The position numbers and the translations under genes were made by a program. This document shows positions 47,085 through 58,976 of a stretch of 64,000 bases of DNA, piece by piece (the first letter of the stretch is position 1; every line of letters starts with the position of its first letter). A model generated the notes under the pieces. It was not told where the DNA came from. It saw nothing but the letters and a program-made list of their open reading frames with translations, and searched no databases. Where the stretch lies: contig JAJEKV010000002.1 in NCBI GenBank assembly GCA_021234155.1, positions 11,336,725-11,400,724 on the forward strand, given 5' to 3'. Origin of the DNA: Isoetes taiwanensis. Lineage: Eukaryota > Streptophyta > Lycopodiopsida > Isoetales > Isoetaceae.

Positions 47085-48160
47085 TTCCACCTAGCGGGTT
47101 ACGGATAGCAGCACGGCCACCGGCCAAAGTTTCTAAGCAAAAGTGGTAGCATGAGCCAAAATTTTGCAACAAAAATTTTGGCCAGTGGCCCAATGGCCGC
47201 CATCTCCCCTTCGACCATTTTCTCAACTTAATGGAGGTGGCCACGTGTTTAACCTGAGCTTGAAATTCTGGATTAGCATAAAGAAAAAGAGCCAACCATA
47301 TTAAATATGGGCACTTGGATTTTACGTACTTATATCAAAGTACAGAATAATTGGTTTTCGAGAAGCAATAGTGTCACGGAATTGTGCTGCTCAATTTTTA
47401 AGTACTAGTTTTTTCCCCAAAGCATAAACTTTCCAATTTGTTCATTGTACATGCATAAACCGAAAGTATGTTTTAATCACTCTATCCTTATGCTTCATGA
47501 AATAATCACAGGTAACGCTCAGGCTAGATTATACAGTAAAGATAATTTCCTTAAAATTGAGAAGCACCCTTTAGCAGGGTGCATGACATTTTTTGTTTAG
47601 TTGATAAGTGCAACCAGAAATCTGTAAACTTGCAATTAATAAGAGGTGGATTACGCCCAACAGCCAAATTGTGCGCATCTAAATTTTCTTACCAAAATTC
47701 ACCTTAGCTTAGAGCTCCATAAGCACAGGGATTTGGAATTTTATATTTGCTAGAACACTCCCTGGCGAGCATTAATCTATGGGGCTGCCCCCACTGATAA
47801 TTTTCTTCTTCCAAATCTCTAACCAAACCGCCAAGTAGGGTTTTGTGCAAATGTGCATCGCTCTGGCAGATCAATAGAATTGGAAATGAACAAAGGGTCA
47901 TTCTTCCATATTTCTCACAAACCAGAAACTGAAATGGGTGATAGTATGCACGTACACGTCTCAGCGATTCTGTAATCAAATTCATATCTCAAATATGAAA
48001 GATGTACCCATCATGTCTAGATAACACTGTATAATGGGTAAAAGATTTATAGAAATACAATTTTCCACCTCCACTGTACACCTGCTGGGCTGAAGCAATT
48101 AGAATATTTTACAACATTCCTTGATTACAAAACTGGCGACTGTAACTCAATTCCTGTGAA
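47085..48160. other. No gene recognised
   Basis: AT-rich DNA between the broken DUF7869 copy and the 3' end of the DDT gene. It probably includes the 3' untranslated and downstream region of that gene. A minus-strand frame at 47,985-47,704 has no recognisable domain. Confidence 0.4.
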
Positions 48161-51100
48161 TCAATTCCGATATTTGTTGACGTATGCTAAGAAACCTGAA
48201 GGCCGAGGAGTAGATCTACCAGATCTAACACGCAAAGATCGTCTTAGTGTGGCTTCTTCCATGGCAACTCTTTGAGCAATTTCCTTTGTTCTCTTTTGTA
48301 AGGCAGCACTGTCACAGAAAGCATTCAAGGATAAAGAAACTTTGCTTGAAATAACACACCAACAGATTCCACGGAAGACCTATATAGGCTAAACAAAAAC
48401 TACAAACCTGATCCAAAAAAAATATCAGCCACACAATGCTTCCATACGTACCTGATTTTAGCATAATGCTTATCTAGCTGTCTTTGCAAAGCCCTCTCTC
48501 TCATACCTTTGACGTTTAGTGATTTACAAAGGGCATCAAGCTGAACCAAAATTAAAACTTTTAGGTATGAAGTCTTAGAACAACTAAGGACACATCAAAT
48601 TTTAATCACCTCCATCTTTCCGCTGTAAAATGCCCATTTGCTACAATCTTCGCTTTCAACAAATATTCGGCCCTCTCGTTGGAAGAACCAATATCTATTA
48701 AGATCACGATCCCTTCCTAATGGTGTGGTCCGAACGCGATGTTTCTCTTGTTCTTGAACATCATTCAGTTTCTAGGGATATAAAACCAGAAAGTTACTAG
48801 GCATGGACAAACAGCGAATGCACTGAAAGCAAATTTTAAGCAGGCAGAGAAGAAACAACAAGAGGTATTCTACTCACTCTCTTTTTCACTTCTGATACAC
48901 TTTTAGCTCCCCCAGCCTTTTGTTATTCAGGTTCTTCCCTTTCTTCAAGGGTCCTGCTTTAGTCTTGACATCAACAGCTGGCTGCTCAGATTTTCCTAAC
49001 AACTTAAGGCTATCTTCGAGACCATCTTCTTTGTCATTTTGTCTGGAGAAAAAGATTGTTATTAACAGTAATATAAAATGACAGGTCGCTTAAGAGTGAT
49101 AAGCAATGCTACCTGTGAGGCATTCCGTTCCCTGGAGGAGAACTGATTGGTTTTCGTTTACCTTTTGCAGACCATGCAATGGGTTCATCTCCAATTACAT
49201 CTTCTGAGGTCTCACAAACATGCTTCTTTTCCAAAACTTTCAAGCTTTGATAATTTGTATGTTCATCCTTAATCTCATTTAACTCTAACATCATGACATC
49301 GTTAGGTGACTCTTGTGAGATCTTCACATAGCTACTATGTAATTTTTGTTTTTTTGCTTGTTTTGTGACTGTCTCGTATTTTCGGACTGCAACAGGTTGA
49401 ACCTCTTCAGTATTTCCTGTTAGCTGGCCTCTAATAGCCATTGTGTCAAGAGCCAGCTCAATCAATTCTTGCAGGATTTCCAATTTGGTTAATGGTTCTA
49501 TCTCTAAGTATTGGCCTCCTCGGATAAGTGCCGAGTATGTCTTGGATTTTTTCACCCCTTCCAAATCGAAGACATCACAGAGGTCTTGTTTCCACGTGTC
49601 TATTGTCATCTATAAGCATAAAGCACACTTTAGTGAGAGTTTGTAGACATGCTCTTTGAACGTTCATAATGTGAACTAACAAATTCTTCTAAATGATTTG
49701 ATCTTGTACATACTTTCTGACGTCGTCTATCAGATACTTTCTGCCTTTGCACAGCATCTGCCATAACTGCGCGAAGCAGAGCAAAGTGGGCCTCTCTTAA
49801 CAATGAAGGTTCTCCTTCTTTGTACATTAAAGAACTTTCAAAATCTTCTATAGAAAAAGGTGATAACTGTAAGAATTTTCCAAAGAGCATGCAAAAGTCC
49901 CAAACCATAAGGAGAATCCCGATGCATTCCATTGGCAAAAGAAATGCTGTAGATGGAATAGGACGTTGAGTAAATGAAGGGTCGTCTAAGGGAATCTCCA
50001 ACAAGGTGTCCTCTATTGGATAACAGATCCTTCGCGACTTTTTTCCTGAATGCGGTTCTGTAAATTGCATTTCATTCAATGACTACTTGCTGATAAATTG
50101 CAAAACTTCAAATTTCAAGAGTGAAAATGATGGTAAGAACCTTTGGATGAGTGACTTTCATTCTTGAGCCGAGCTATAGGGGAAGAGTTAATTCTTCTCT
50201 GTCTCTGAGTACGTTTTCCTTTTCTATATGCTCCAGTCTCACTGTCATGCTGAATATGATGTAGCAGCCTACTTAGAAGATTAGCTGGAAATAAAAACAA
50301 AACGAAACAAGACAGTCATATCATACCCTTGTCTCAGGCAATATCCGTTGACGTGGTTCTTGCCTAATACGGTGCTCAGAGGGTAGTTTTAATGGGATGT
50401 CAAATTTCTGAGCAAGTGTATCTCGCACCAGCCATGGCATATCCCCACTTGATTCTTCATATGTTGATTCTTGAATATATGTTTTCAAAAGAGCACGAGT
50501 AAATGGTAACTTCTTTCTCATTAATTTCTTGCCACTTTCAAATGTCTTCTCAGCTATTTTACCATCTCTATCTAGCCATCCAACTTCGTAGAGCAAGTTC
50601 TCAAAATTATGTGCCCCATTTCTGTGACATAACCTTAAAATTTTACAGCGATAGACAGCATCACCTTGAACACTTGAAACCTCTTCTCCAACAACAAACC
50701 TATTTCGAAATGCCTTAAGGATGTCTTCCACTAGTTCGTCAAGCTCAACTTCACCTAGAGATAAACATTCCAGGATAATGTTGTTAGTTGCCATAAGGGA
50801 ATACTGTGTGCAAAACTGAAACTTCAGCATGTAATATATATATCAAACAGAAAATAGGCACTTACTGAACTGCACCATTTGTAGGACTGGTCCCATGAAC
50901 TCCCTGGGAAATTCCGTTTTCTGAGGTGCCTTACATTCAGATACCAATGCTGTTTCATATGTAAGGTTAGCTTTTCCTGTTACTTTGCATGTCCAAATTC
51001 TCTGTCGATACAAATTCATACGTTTCAAGTATTCTCTGTATAAATGTCAAGGCTTAAAGAAATAGCAAATATATCGACACAAGAAACTTAATCATATAGT

Positions 51101-51231
51101 TATCTTTCTGAAGGATACTCGTAATCCCTGAAAATTTCCTTTGTAAAACGAACTTGATAAACAAGTTCATCAGGTAACAAGTCCTCTGGAGTCTTTGCCA
51201 AGGAAAATGCATTTCCCCTGAGCAGAGGCAT
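48161..51231 (-). CDS. WAC/DDT/WHIM-domain chromatin-remodelling subunit (DDR4-like)
   Basis: Host gene with ten exons: 51231-51119, 51035-50866, 50754-50327, 50249-50141, 50057-49714, 49609-49113, 49042-48878, 48771-48610, 48540-48452 and 48308-48161 (about 741 residues). Domain order: WAC (MPLLRGNAFSLAKTPEDLLP, then LYRQRIWTCKVTGKANLTYE), DDT (IGILLMVWDFCMLFGKFLQL), WHIM1 (PLTKLEILQELIELALDTM), and WHIM2/WSD (GRDRDLNRYWFFQREGRIFV), with a basic C-terminus (RRSLRVRSGRSTPRPSGF). Such proteins are nuclear partners of ISWI remodellers that space nucleosomes. Start: the ATG precedes the conserved PLLRGNAF. Intron 1 is U12-type. One base seems to be missing near 48,920. The symbol is left open because plant DDR/DDP paralogues are hard to separate by eye. 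Confidence 0.85.
51036..51118 (-). other. U12-type (minor spliceosome) intron
   Basis: Minus-strand donor GTATCCTTC matches the U12 consensus. CCTTGAC, a U12 branch-point-like site, lies with its adenosine about 11-12 nt before the acceptor ATACAG. Splicing here gives IFRDYEEYLKRMNLYRQR, which reads straight through the WAC domain. No ordinary GT donor keeps the frame. Confidence 0.75.
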
Positions 51232-52020
51232 GGGCCTTGAAAATGTTTGTCTTCTTATAATACTATGTTAACAAACGCCAGTAATGCAGATCTGCAGGTG
51301 ATAACAGAGTGAACAAGAGTGCTCCCCTTTCAATCTGAAATTTTTCAGAACCATGAATAATGGATACGCTCCATTGTCCAAAATTAGGTCACATTCATCG
51401 GGACTGCCAAGACGGTACAAGAACTAAGAAACTAGTTCGACCTGCTTGCAGAGCCAGTCCTCCCTAGATGAAACTGTTGAAAACAAAATCATCACAGACG
51501 ATCTCATAAAGACCTTCAGAGCCTGATATCTTTACAATTCTGAGCTCAATTCGTCGCAAACAACGCCAATCTCTTCAGCTGCACTCCCATAGAAAGAAGC
51601 CACAAAACGTTGAAGAAGTAAAAGAATTAAACCCTAAACAACTCACATTTTTTTCCTCCCTCATCTCCAAACACAGACGCACTGGAAAAAAATTAAATCA
51701 TCCAACTTTTGGGCACCTAGACAATGGAAACGGAAGATGAAAAGCCTCAAAAGGCGCGTGCATGCTCTCCCTCAAAGACCCAATTTCGGCTGCTCTGTTC
51801 TGGCAAAACTGTTTATGTAATCTACAGAGAAAAATCGACGTCCCAAGGATGAAGAATCAGAGCAAAACTAGCAGAAACAATAATTCGGGGAGGTGGAAGC
51901 CGAGCTGATCTGTTGCAAGGCACCCGATGGACGGAAGGAAATTGGGCTCCAAGATTTGGATTGGAAATGAGGGAAAAAGGGGACCAGAAAAGAGAGCGGG
52001 ATGCCATCGCCCGGTGCTAA
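51232..52020 (-). other. 5' untranslated and promoter region of the DDT gene
   Basis: About 800 bp upstream of the ATG without a better start. It probably holds one untranslated exon and intron. The transcription start cannot be fixed from sequence. Confidence 0.35.
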
Positions 52021-52148
52021 TATGACATGAAACATATACGCTTTGTATTTGTACCTGTATTAAATAGTTACTGTATTATAATCAACAAATGTTATGTGTT
52101 AAGTTTAAAGCTTTAGAACTCAAAACAATCCCGCATTATGATATAGGT

Positions 52149-52181
52149 AATGTGCCAGGCAATTTTGCCGCCTGGCACATT
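52149..52181. promoter_or_regulatory. Perfect 12-bp-arm hairpin
   Basis: AATGTGCCAGGC and its exact reverse complement around a 9-base loop. It lies about 130 bp upstream of the presumed transcription start of the DDT gene. Function unknown; it could also be a tiny transposon remnant. Confidence 0.7.
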
Positions 52182-52194
52182 CTTTCTAACGTAA

Positions 52195-52215
52195 CTCTGG
52201 ATCATTGATCCAGAG
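52195..52215. promoter_or_regulatory. Perfect 10-bp-arm palindrome
   Basis: CTCTGGATCA, one base, TGATCCAGAG. It follows the preceding hairpin by 13 bp. Confidence 0.7.
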
Positions 52216-54440
52216 ATCATTCTATGAATATCCTAAATCAAGGGACCTCGAATTTCCACGTCTCACCCATGTACAATTTGTTGCTCCCTATACACGTATT
52301 TATAAAGCTACATGTACGTATCAAAGACAACTGGAAACAGAGTAATATGACGTAGGTAATTCACATAATTTGGTAACTGGGTAAATCCATGGGAGTTACA
52401 GTTCATTCACATCATCGAGAATGCGGCACTCCACAATTGACAAACAATTGTGTCACCCAAAGACATTTCCAAGAAGGAAACAAAGACATGTACATCAAAT
52501 TACATATCGAAAACTCGAAGTTATACATAACAACCCAAAATTTTGCATTCATAAAAAACAGTGCTGCCTTTACAAAGAAGCCTGAACAACAGAAGACTTT
52601 GCAGGCAAGCAGCCCATACACAAAAGACAAAACTTTTGTACACAGAAAAACCATGAAGTGAAGAGCAAGAGTGAGATGAAGCAGATTTACACATAGCCAT
52701 CTCAAATAAGTGGTATCTGAGATCACACATGCACGTAATCGCAAGGAACAAATGAAATCACACCGTACCTCCATATTACATACACGCTAAAGATCACAAA
52801 GAAGCCCTCGCAGAACAAAAACCCAAAGACCCGTAAAGACATGAGATACAAGAAAATTCGCGATCACCTCCTAAGCCCCTCAGCCGTAGATCCACCTCCC
52901 CGCCACATTCTCAATCATTCCAACCGTACAACTCCACCTCACCTCGCCCCTCTAGTAGCCATGTCTCCATCCACACAGTAGCAATTGGAACAACAGCCCG
53001 ACAACCAATGTACTTTTCAAGAAAGTTCGTCGATGCAACAAATGATTGATGTGTCTACACCGTCTCTAGCACAGAGAACACAGACTCCGGAAGAAATCGC
53101 TCCACAATCAGGCAATCAAAGAGCACAGCCGATGAGCCCTCAATCAATCCACATGCCACATAACTGCTATCACTAACGTATTCCTTCTTGAATGTGCAGA
53201 AGAATTTCTTCACTCAGAAGCAAGCAACACACAAAATTTTGGCACTGGCAATCCCATCTCAAGCCCCAGCATGCAAACTCCTGCTCCCAAAACACTGACA
53301 AATACAGAGAACACTAGAAAATGCTGGTAGAAAAAGACCCAATAAGGCAATCCTCACTGCCTTTCAGCCCAATTGAGAAGACCCTCAATCAACTCCCTCC
53401 AAACCACAGCAGCCTCAGATCATAGTTCCAGTAAATTTCTGGCGAATTAGAAACAAGGAACCCAACCAATCCAATATCTCACTCCACGCACCTTCATGCC
53501 ATACTCATGCCTCAGCAAAATCGGTTCCAACTAACAGAGATGACCCACCTCCTTTGGCAACCCGGAGAGAGCAACATGGCCACACCCGGCATGTTCGCTA
53601 TGTCCTCCAGCACAGCGGCATGCTCATCTCCTGTCCCGCCTTCATAGAAGCATCCCTGCCACGAATTCCTCCCAGCCCCTCTCTTGCCCACGCCATGGTA
53701 ATGCGAACCCCCCCTCCCCTCCCAAAACCCTAACCCCTATATTTCGGCCCGCCTTCGCCAGAACCATATGCCCAACAACATTTGTCAACCTCATGCTTCG
53801 GGACAGAGGCTATTTAGCTTACTGGAGCGGAAGCAAGCAACGATTTCTTCAGAATCATTGCAATTTTATAGAGGCCAAGAGAGAAGGCCATTACTAGAGA
53901 TAACTGGTCTCAGATCAAAGCGATATAGCCTCGCCCAACATTACGGGATAAATCTTCGCCCTCCGGGTTAGCTAGGACCTACCTGCCTAGCAATTTCCAT
54001 AGCATCGAGAAGCATATAAGTCTCTTCCAAAAGAGACCCATTTGCAAGCAAGAATTATGAACGTAAGTAAAGTATCCCAAACACTAGCAAATATTCAAAA
54101 ACCAGTACAAGTTTTGCATTATATGAAGCCAAATCGCCACAACCTTCTTACCGGGTAAAGGAACCCGAGATCTTCATCTATATTTTGTATATTACATGCC
54201 ATAATCTAGATGTGATCCTTTTGGCATCCGCAGTCGCTTTTGTATCCATTGTGTCCTCTCCTTCATTACCTATTAAAGTTCATGCCTTTTCATTTTGGAA
54301 ATGTCACTTTGCATTCACTGTGCCACGTGGCATGATACGGGTCGTCGATCGGGGCAGAGGGACATTTGCAAGATATTGGCCGTCGATCGGGGCGGAGGGA
54401 CAGACAGACATCACGGTTTTATAATATAGGATGCATGGCC
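52216..54440. other. No gene recognised
   Basis: C- and A-rich plus strand with short open frames (for example 52,985-53,176, Gln-rich) that show no family. Small direct repetition: GTCGATCGGGGC(A/G)GAGGGAC at about 54,344 and 54,389. A stretch near 53,270-53,400 weakly resembles 27,830-27,960. Confidence 0.4.
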
Positions 54441-54625
54441 AAGAAGATGAGATTAAGCACCACTTGATGAGTTACTTCAAGCTAGATTGATCTGCCATAG
54501 TTCTTCACCTTTTGGTGCTCCTGTCTTGTTGATTAAAGAAAAAGGTAATTTCTAGCGCATGTATATAGATTATTGCGCTTTAAATAAGATAACCATAAAA
54601 AATAGGTTTACTATATCAAGGGCAG

Positions 54626-55099
54626 ATGATTTGTTTGATCAACTCCAAAGGTGCCGCAGTTTTTAGCTGTCTTGATCTTAAGTCAGGGTATTGGCAACTT
54701 AAGGTTGCACCTGAAGATGTTCATAAGACTGCATTTCGGACAACCTTTGGATATTATGAGTTTTTGGTCATGCCATTTGGAATTATAAATGCGCCAGCTT
54801 CTTTTCCGAGGCTAATGGGGGGAATATTTGAAGATGTGCATGGTGTTTATGTTGTCGTTTTCTTTGATGACATATTAGTTTTTAGTAAGTCCGAGGAAGA
54901 TCATTACTTGCATTTGCGAGAGGTTTTTTGTCGACTAAGGGAGGAGTCTATTTCTCTTAATCCTAAGAAAAGTGTCTTTTTCCAATCGAAAATTGAATGT
55001 TTGGGTCATATTGTTTGCGCTGAAGATCTTGAAGCAGATCCCAATAAGTACCTTACTTCGGTTGCTGCATTGCATTCCTTTTTGGGCTTATACAGGTAG
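54626..55099 (+). pseudogene. Gypsy reverse transcriptase core
   Basis: 157 codons open. All central RT blocks are present, including FDD (the Y of YxDD is F) and LGHIVCAEDLEADPNK. The frame is lost at both ends, so no full polyprotein is possible. Confidence 0.8.
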
Positions 55100-55833
55100 T
55101 ATAAGAAGTTTGCATAGAATTTTGCATGTTTAGCTTCAGATCTGTATTTATTGCTATGAAAAGATAATCCTTTCTAATGGAATGATTATCATCAGTTCCC
55201 TTTCCAAGTTTTAAAGGATGCCATGGTTAATCCTCCTGTCTGCGTTTGCCAAAGTTTGGGCTAACTTAATTGTTATGTGTTTTTGCAAGTGTATATGGCT
55301 TTGGGCACAATTTTGATGCAGGATGGTCATCCTATTTCTTATGAAAGTTGGAAATTTTCTGACACAGAAAGTAGATATAGTGTTTATGATAAAGAATTTC
55401 TGGCTATGATTCATCCTTTGAGCACACTATCTTTTAGGATCAACAGTTCATATTTTGACTGAGCACCAAAGAATTAAGCACATTCTCTCTTAGAAAACGT
55501 TATTGGAAAGGCAATTGAAATGGGTTGCTTTTATGCAGCAATATAATTTTTCAGTGCATTATCATCTCGGTAAAGAGAATTTTGTGGCAGATGCTTTAAG
55601 TCAATGTTATGCAGTTTGTTCTCTCTCTATAGCACAATCCAAACATTTGGAGGAAATGAAGCCATTGTATATGATTATAAGGATATTTGGTTATTGGCTC
55701 AAAGTGGCAATGTATATGGATATAAGATCGTTAATGGTTCTTATATAAAGGTCCGAAGCTATGCATTGTTCCGAACTTTGAATCAATTATTCTTAGAGAG
55801 GTCCATGATGCACTTACTGGGGGTCGTTGTGGG

Positions 55834-56526
55834 GTGGGGACGAGTTTAGCAAAGCTTGAACTATACTTTGTTTGGCTGGGATTGTGGAGAGATGTTTTGG
55901 TTCATATTCGTCATTGTGTCACTTGCCAACGAATAAAGAAAGTGAACAAGAAAGCTCCTGGTGTTCCTTTATCCTTATCTATTCCAAAAGCAAAGTGGGA
56001 GCAGATCACTATGGATTTTATTGTTGGTCTTCCCACAAGTTCTCTCAAGAATACTGTCATTTGGATGGTTGTTGATTGTTTAACTAAGCACGCACATTTC
56101 ATTCCTTGTTCGGATAAGTTGACAACTTATAGTATGCAGCTCTTTATCAAAGAGATATTTAGGTTACATGGATTGCCCAAGATTATTGTATCCGATCGTG
56201 ATACAAATTTTACCAGTAAATTCTGGAAGGCATTGTTTATGCATTTGGGAATGCAATTAAGGTTCCCCACTGCCCTTCACGCAGAAATTGATGGACAATC
56301 CGAGGTGGTAAATAAAGTTATTTGCTCCATCTTAAGGGGGTTTGTCAATGAACATCAAGGTCATTGGGAAGAGTATTTGCCTATTGCTGAATTTGTGTAC
56401 AACACCTATCAGTCTACCATAAAGATGACCTTTTTTCAGGCAGTCTATTGTCAGCATGTACGGGGACCACTTTTTCGAGTGTGTGAGGATGTTCCAGCTG
56501 CTTATGATTTAGTTATTAAGCAATAG
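55834..56526 (+). CDS. Gypsy integrase, open
   Basis: 230 codons open. The HHCC finger is visible (HIRHCVTCQRIKK) and so is the catalytic core: first Asp in MDFIVGLP, second in SDRDTNFTS. The Glu position (AEIDGQSEVVNK) is plausible, with the usual D,D-35-E spacing by eye. It joins cDNA to the host chromosome. A TAG at 56,524 separates it from the chromodomain segment. Confidence 0.8.
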   Translation: MGTSLAKLELYFVWLGLWRDVLVHIRHCVTCQRIKKVNKKAPGVPLSLSIPKAKWEQITMDFIVGLPTSSLKNTVIWMVVDCLTKHAHFIPCSDKLTTYSMQLFIKEIFRLHGLPKIIVSDRDTNFTSKFWKALFMHLGMQLRFPTALHAEIDGQSEVVNKVICSILRGFVNEHQGHWEEYLPIAEFVYNTYQSTIKMTFFQAVYCQHVRGPLFRVCEDVPAAYDLVIKQ

Positions 56527-56779
56527 AATCTCATACACTTGCTTCATGCTCGTATTCAAGATGCTCAAGCTTCGTTTACAAAAAAATCATCTAAGTTGCG
56601 CCAACCGATGTTTTTTAAGGAAAGAAATTGGGTATGGGGGAGGATCCATAAAGGTCACTTTAAGAAAGATGCATGCAAGAAAGATCTTAAGTTGGCACTC
56701 TATTTCCATGGTCCATTTCAAGTTATTTAAAGTGGTCATTGAGAATGCATATCAATTGAGATTGCCTCAAGATTGAAAA

Positions 56780-57088
56780 ATGCATGATGTAGTGAATGTT
56801 TCATTCCTAAAGGCTTCTCATGGTAAGGAGTTAGCTCAACTTGGGAGGTTAAATGAGCCAGAATTGATTGATAATTCCGAAGTTCTAGAACTAGAAACAA
56901 TTTTGGCGGGTAAATCCACTAGTGATTCAAGACAATATTTGGTAAGATTTGATCACAAACCTTTGGAGGACACTTCATGGGTACATGGCAATATTTTAGA
57001 AGCTTATCCGGATATTCTTCAGGAATATAAGGACCGGAAGGCAAGGGAAGCCGGGGACAAGAAGAATCCGAGGATAGACTTCTACTAG
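56780..57088 (+). CDS. Gypsy integrase C-terminus with chromodomain
   Basis: 102 codons starting at HDVVNVSFLKAS (the conserved H-x-V-F-H-V-S-x-L-K region). It ends with a chromodomain (YLVRFDHKPLEDTSWVH). It lies directly before the purine-rich end of the element. Confidence 0.75.
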   Translation: MHDVVNVSFLKASHGKELAQLGRLNEPELIDNSEVLELETILAGKSTSDSRQYLVRFDHKPLEDTSWVHGNILEAYPDILQEYKDRKAREAGDKKNPRIDFY

Positions 57089-57151
57089 CCGACCTAAGAG
57101 AGGGCCAAGGAAGGATTATTCTCGGATGGCTAAAGGTATTTAAAAGTCCTT

Positions 57152-57173
57152 TTGCAGCAGAGGACTGCTGCAA
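57152..57173. repeat. Hairpin near the gypsy 3' end
   Basis: TTGCAGCAG, loop AGGA, CTGCTGCAA: perfect 9-bp arms, between the integrase stop and the proposed LTR start. Confidence 0.65.
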
Positions 57174-57460
57174 TGTCAAGAGGGCAGGAATGATATATGC
57201 TAATGACGTGGGAAAAAGGCCTTGGGCCATGTGGGCCTTTAAGCCTTTGGGCCTTTGGTCGAAAGGAGGGTTTGGTCCAAAGGAGGACCAAAGGGACGTG
57301 CATGTTATATAGTTACTTGGGGAAGAGCTCTGGGGGAGTTGTGTTCTAGATGAGAGCTCCTGATTGGGTGGTGAGATAGCGTGCAACGTCAAGATTCTAT
57401 TTTATATAGAGTGGAAATAAACATGTCAGGCACGCAGGGTCCTAGCTCACATTTCAACAT

Positions 57461-58683
57461 GTTGCATGGAACTTTTCTACTGTGGAAACCTGCCGACGCG
57501 CGGCAGCGGGGAGGCCGGTTGACACAGCAGCTAGACTTCCCTATAACGTGAGGCAGGTTAGGGATTCAGTCTGCCCCACATGGCGCCAATTGGACGGTCC
57601 AGATAAAAATGTCATATACAAATTAAAAATCAAGAACGTAAGTAGGTGCACTTCTTGGGAAAGAGAGTGTGCTAAGGCTGAATGGCATCTAACATTACAA
57701 CTCTGACAGGAATAATGTTCGTGGGAAGGACATTATGTGGGGTAAGAGCTGATTTCCATGAGCCCAAAAACGACCTGGACTTGGAAGCCAGGGCACACCA
57801 AAACCTATTCCCATGCTTTGTCTGGCCCGACATTGGTGTCTATGTGGCCCAGGAATTGCCCTGGGCTTCTAGAAGGGGGTAGGGGAGGGGGAGGAGGAGG
57901 CTACCCTTCTGGGCGACCCTGGCCAAGCTGTTGCCGGTGAGATGAGCATGCACTAGACTCTAGCATGTTCTTCCACCAGCCTGTTCTTGAAGGAACGGGA
58001 AGCTACTTCGTTGTTGTAGGTTATGCCAACAGAGTCACTAGCCTTACCTCATGGAAACAGGAGCTTCAAAACGCCATGACTTGGGCGCATGTGGTCAGGC
58101 CAGGTCAGGTCCAAAACAGTCTCATGGAAATGCAACCTAAGAGCCTGGCGAGCTATGGGTCTGCACCCCACGTAGAAATGTCCTCCCCATGAACATTCCA
58201 CCACGTAATGTTCGAGGGTAGGAAATTTCGCTAGGTTTTGTCCCCCCCCCCTTTTTTTTTTCTTCCTTCCTTCTCTGTGGTCGTTCTTCTCCATATCCGG
58301 ATCCAATGTTGCTCGTATTGCAGGGATATTGCATCGAGGCTGCTTTTCATCCAAGCTGCTCTGCTAAAGGTTCAGGTTTTGTAGTTTTTTATTGATTTCC
58401 TTGTTTTTATTGATTTCTTAATTTTTGTTTGCTTTTTTGCGTGGTTTTGATCATTCTCTCAAGGCCCAAGTTGTTCTATATTGAGGTGTTGCTCGGATGG
58501 AGGTTTAGATTTGTAGTTTTAGATGATTTGCTTGTTTTTTATAGATTTCTTAACTTTTGTTTATTCTTTTCTTGATTGATTCTCCTGCGATCTAGGCGAT
58601 TCTATATGTCATCAACAACTTCCTGAAGGCTAATTTTCTTTCTAGTAATTGGCATTGCTCACTCTTTTGTGTTTAATGATTTC
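57461..58683. other. No gene recognised
   Basis: Mixed-composition DNA. A poly-C/poly-T run (about 58,243-58,262) and short open frames (for example 58,049-58,354 minus) are without known motifs. Confidence 0.4.
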
Positions 58684-58821
58684 TGTAACGTTCCTAACTA
58701 ACTGGACAAAACCGTCTAGACGTTTATGAGTAGTCGCTTCTACTCATTTATGCCGGGTGTCTCGAACCCGTGACAAATTCAAGGTTCGAATACTCGAGCG
58801 GTCTACCATGGGCCCGTTACA
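58684..58821 (-). repeat. TRIM 3' LTR
   Basis: 138 bp, ends TGTAACG and CGTTACA. It differs from the other LTR mainly by a 16-bp difference in the GGACAAAACC region. Confidence 0.9.
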
Positions 58822-58976
58822 GTCTCTCCCACTAGAACTATGCTCGTCCTCGAGCATCCAAGGCTATACCATGTCTATGTCATACCATGTCACAATGATT
58901 ACTAAATCTTTGCAAATTACCCATGCATATAGGCACCCATGGAGACTCGAACTCGAGACTTGGCTCTGATACCAAC

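Larger units (their letters stand above)
54460..57460 (+). mobile_element. Chromodomain Ty3/gypsy element, 5'-truncated
   Basis: RT starts mid-domain at about 54,480 (SSPFGAPVLLIKEK, MYIDYCALNKITIKNRF). The long open RT core (54,626-55,099) has CLDLKSGYWQLKVAPEDV, FLVMPFGIINAPASF and VVFFDDILVFSKS (catalytic Asp pair). RNase H: SVYDKEFLAMIH and HYHLGKENFVADALS. Integrase (55,834-56,526): HCVTCQRIKKVN, MDFIVGLPTSS, VVDCLTKHAHFIPC and IVSDRDTNFTSKFWK. The chromodomain-like end (56,780-57,088) has VLELETILAGKS, YLVRFDHKPLEDTSWV and ILEAYPDILQEY. A few stops and frameshifts remain. The likely 3' LTR starts near 57,191 after AGAGGGCAGGAA. Gag and protease are absent. Confidence 0.85.

Noticed and set aside
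50321-50830. DDT gene exon 3 beginning at MLKFQFCTQYSL
   Set aside because: Joining exon 2 there gives the wrong phase. The acceptor at 50,755 (CTCTAG) restores the frame as VQFSEVELDELVEDIL.
52985-53176. Gln/Ser-rich open frame
   Set aside because: Short, compositionally biased, with no start context or family resemblance; probably chance.
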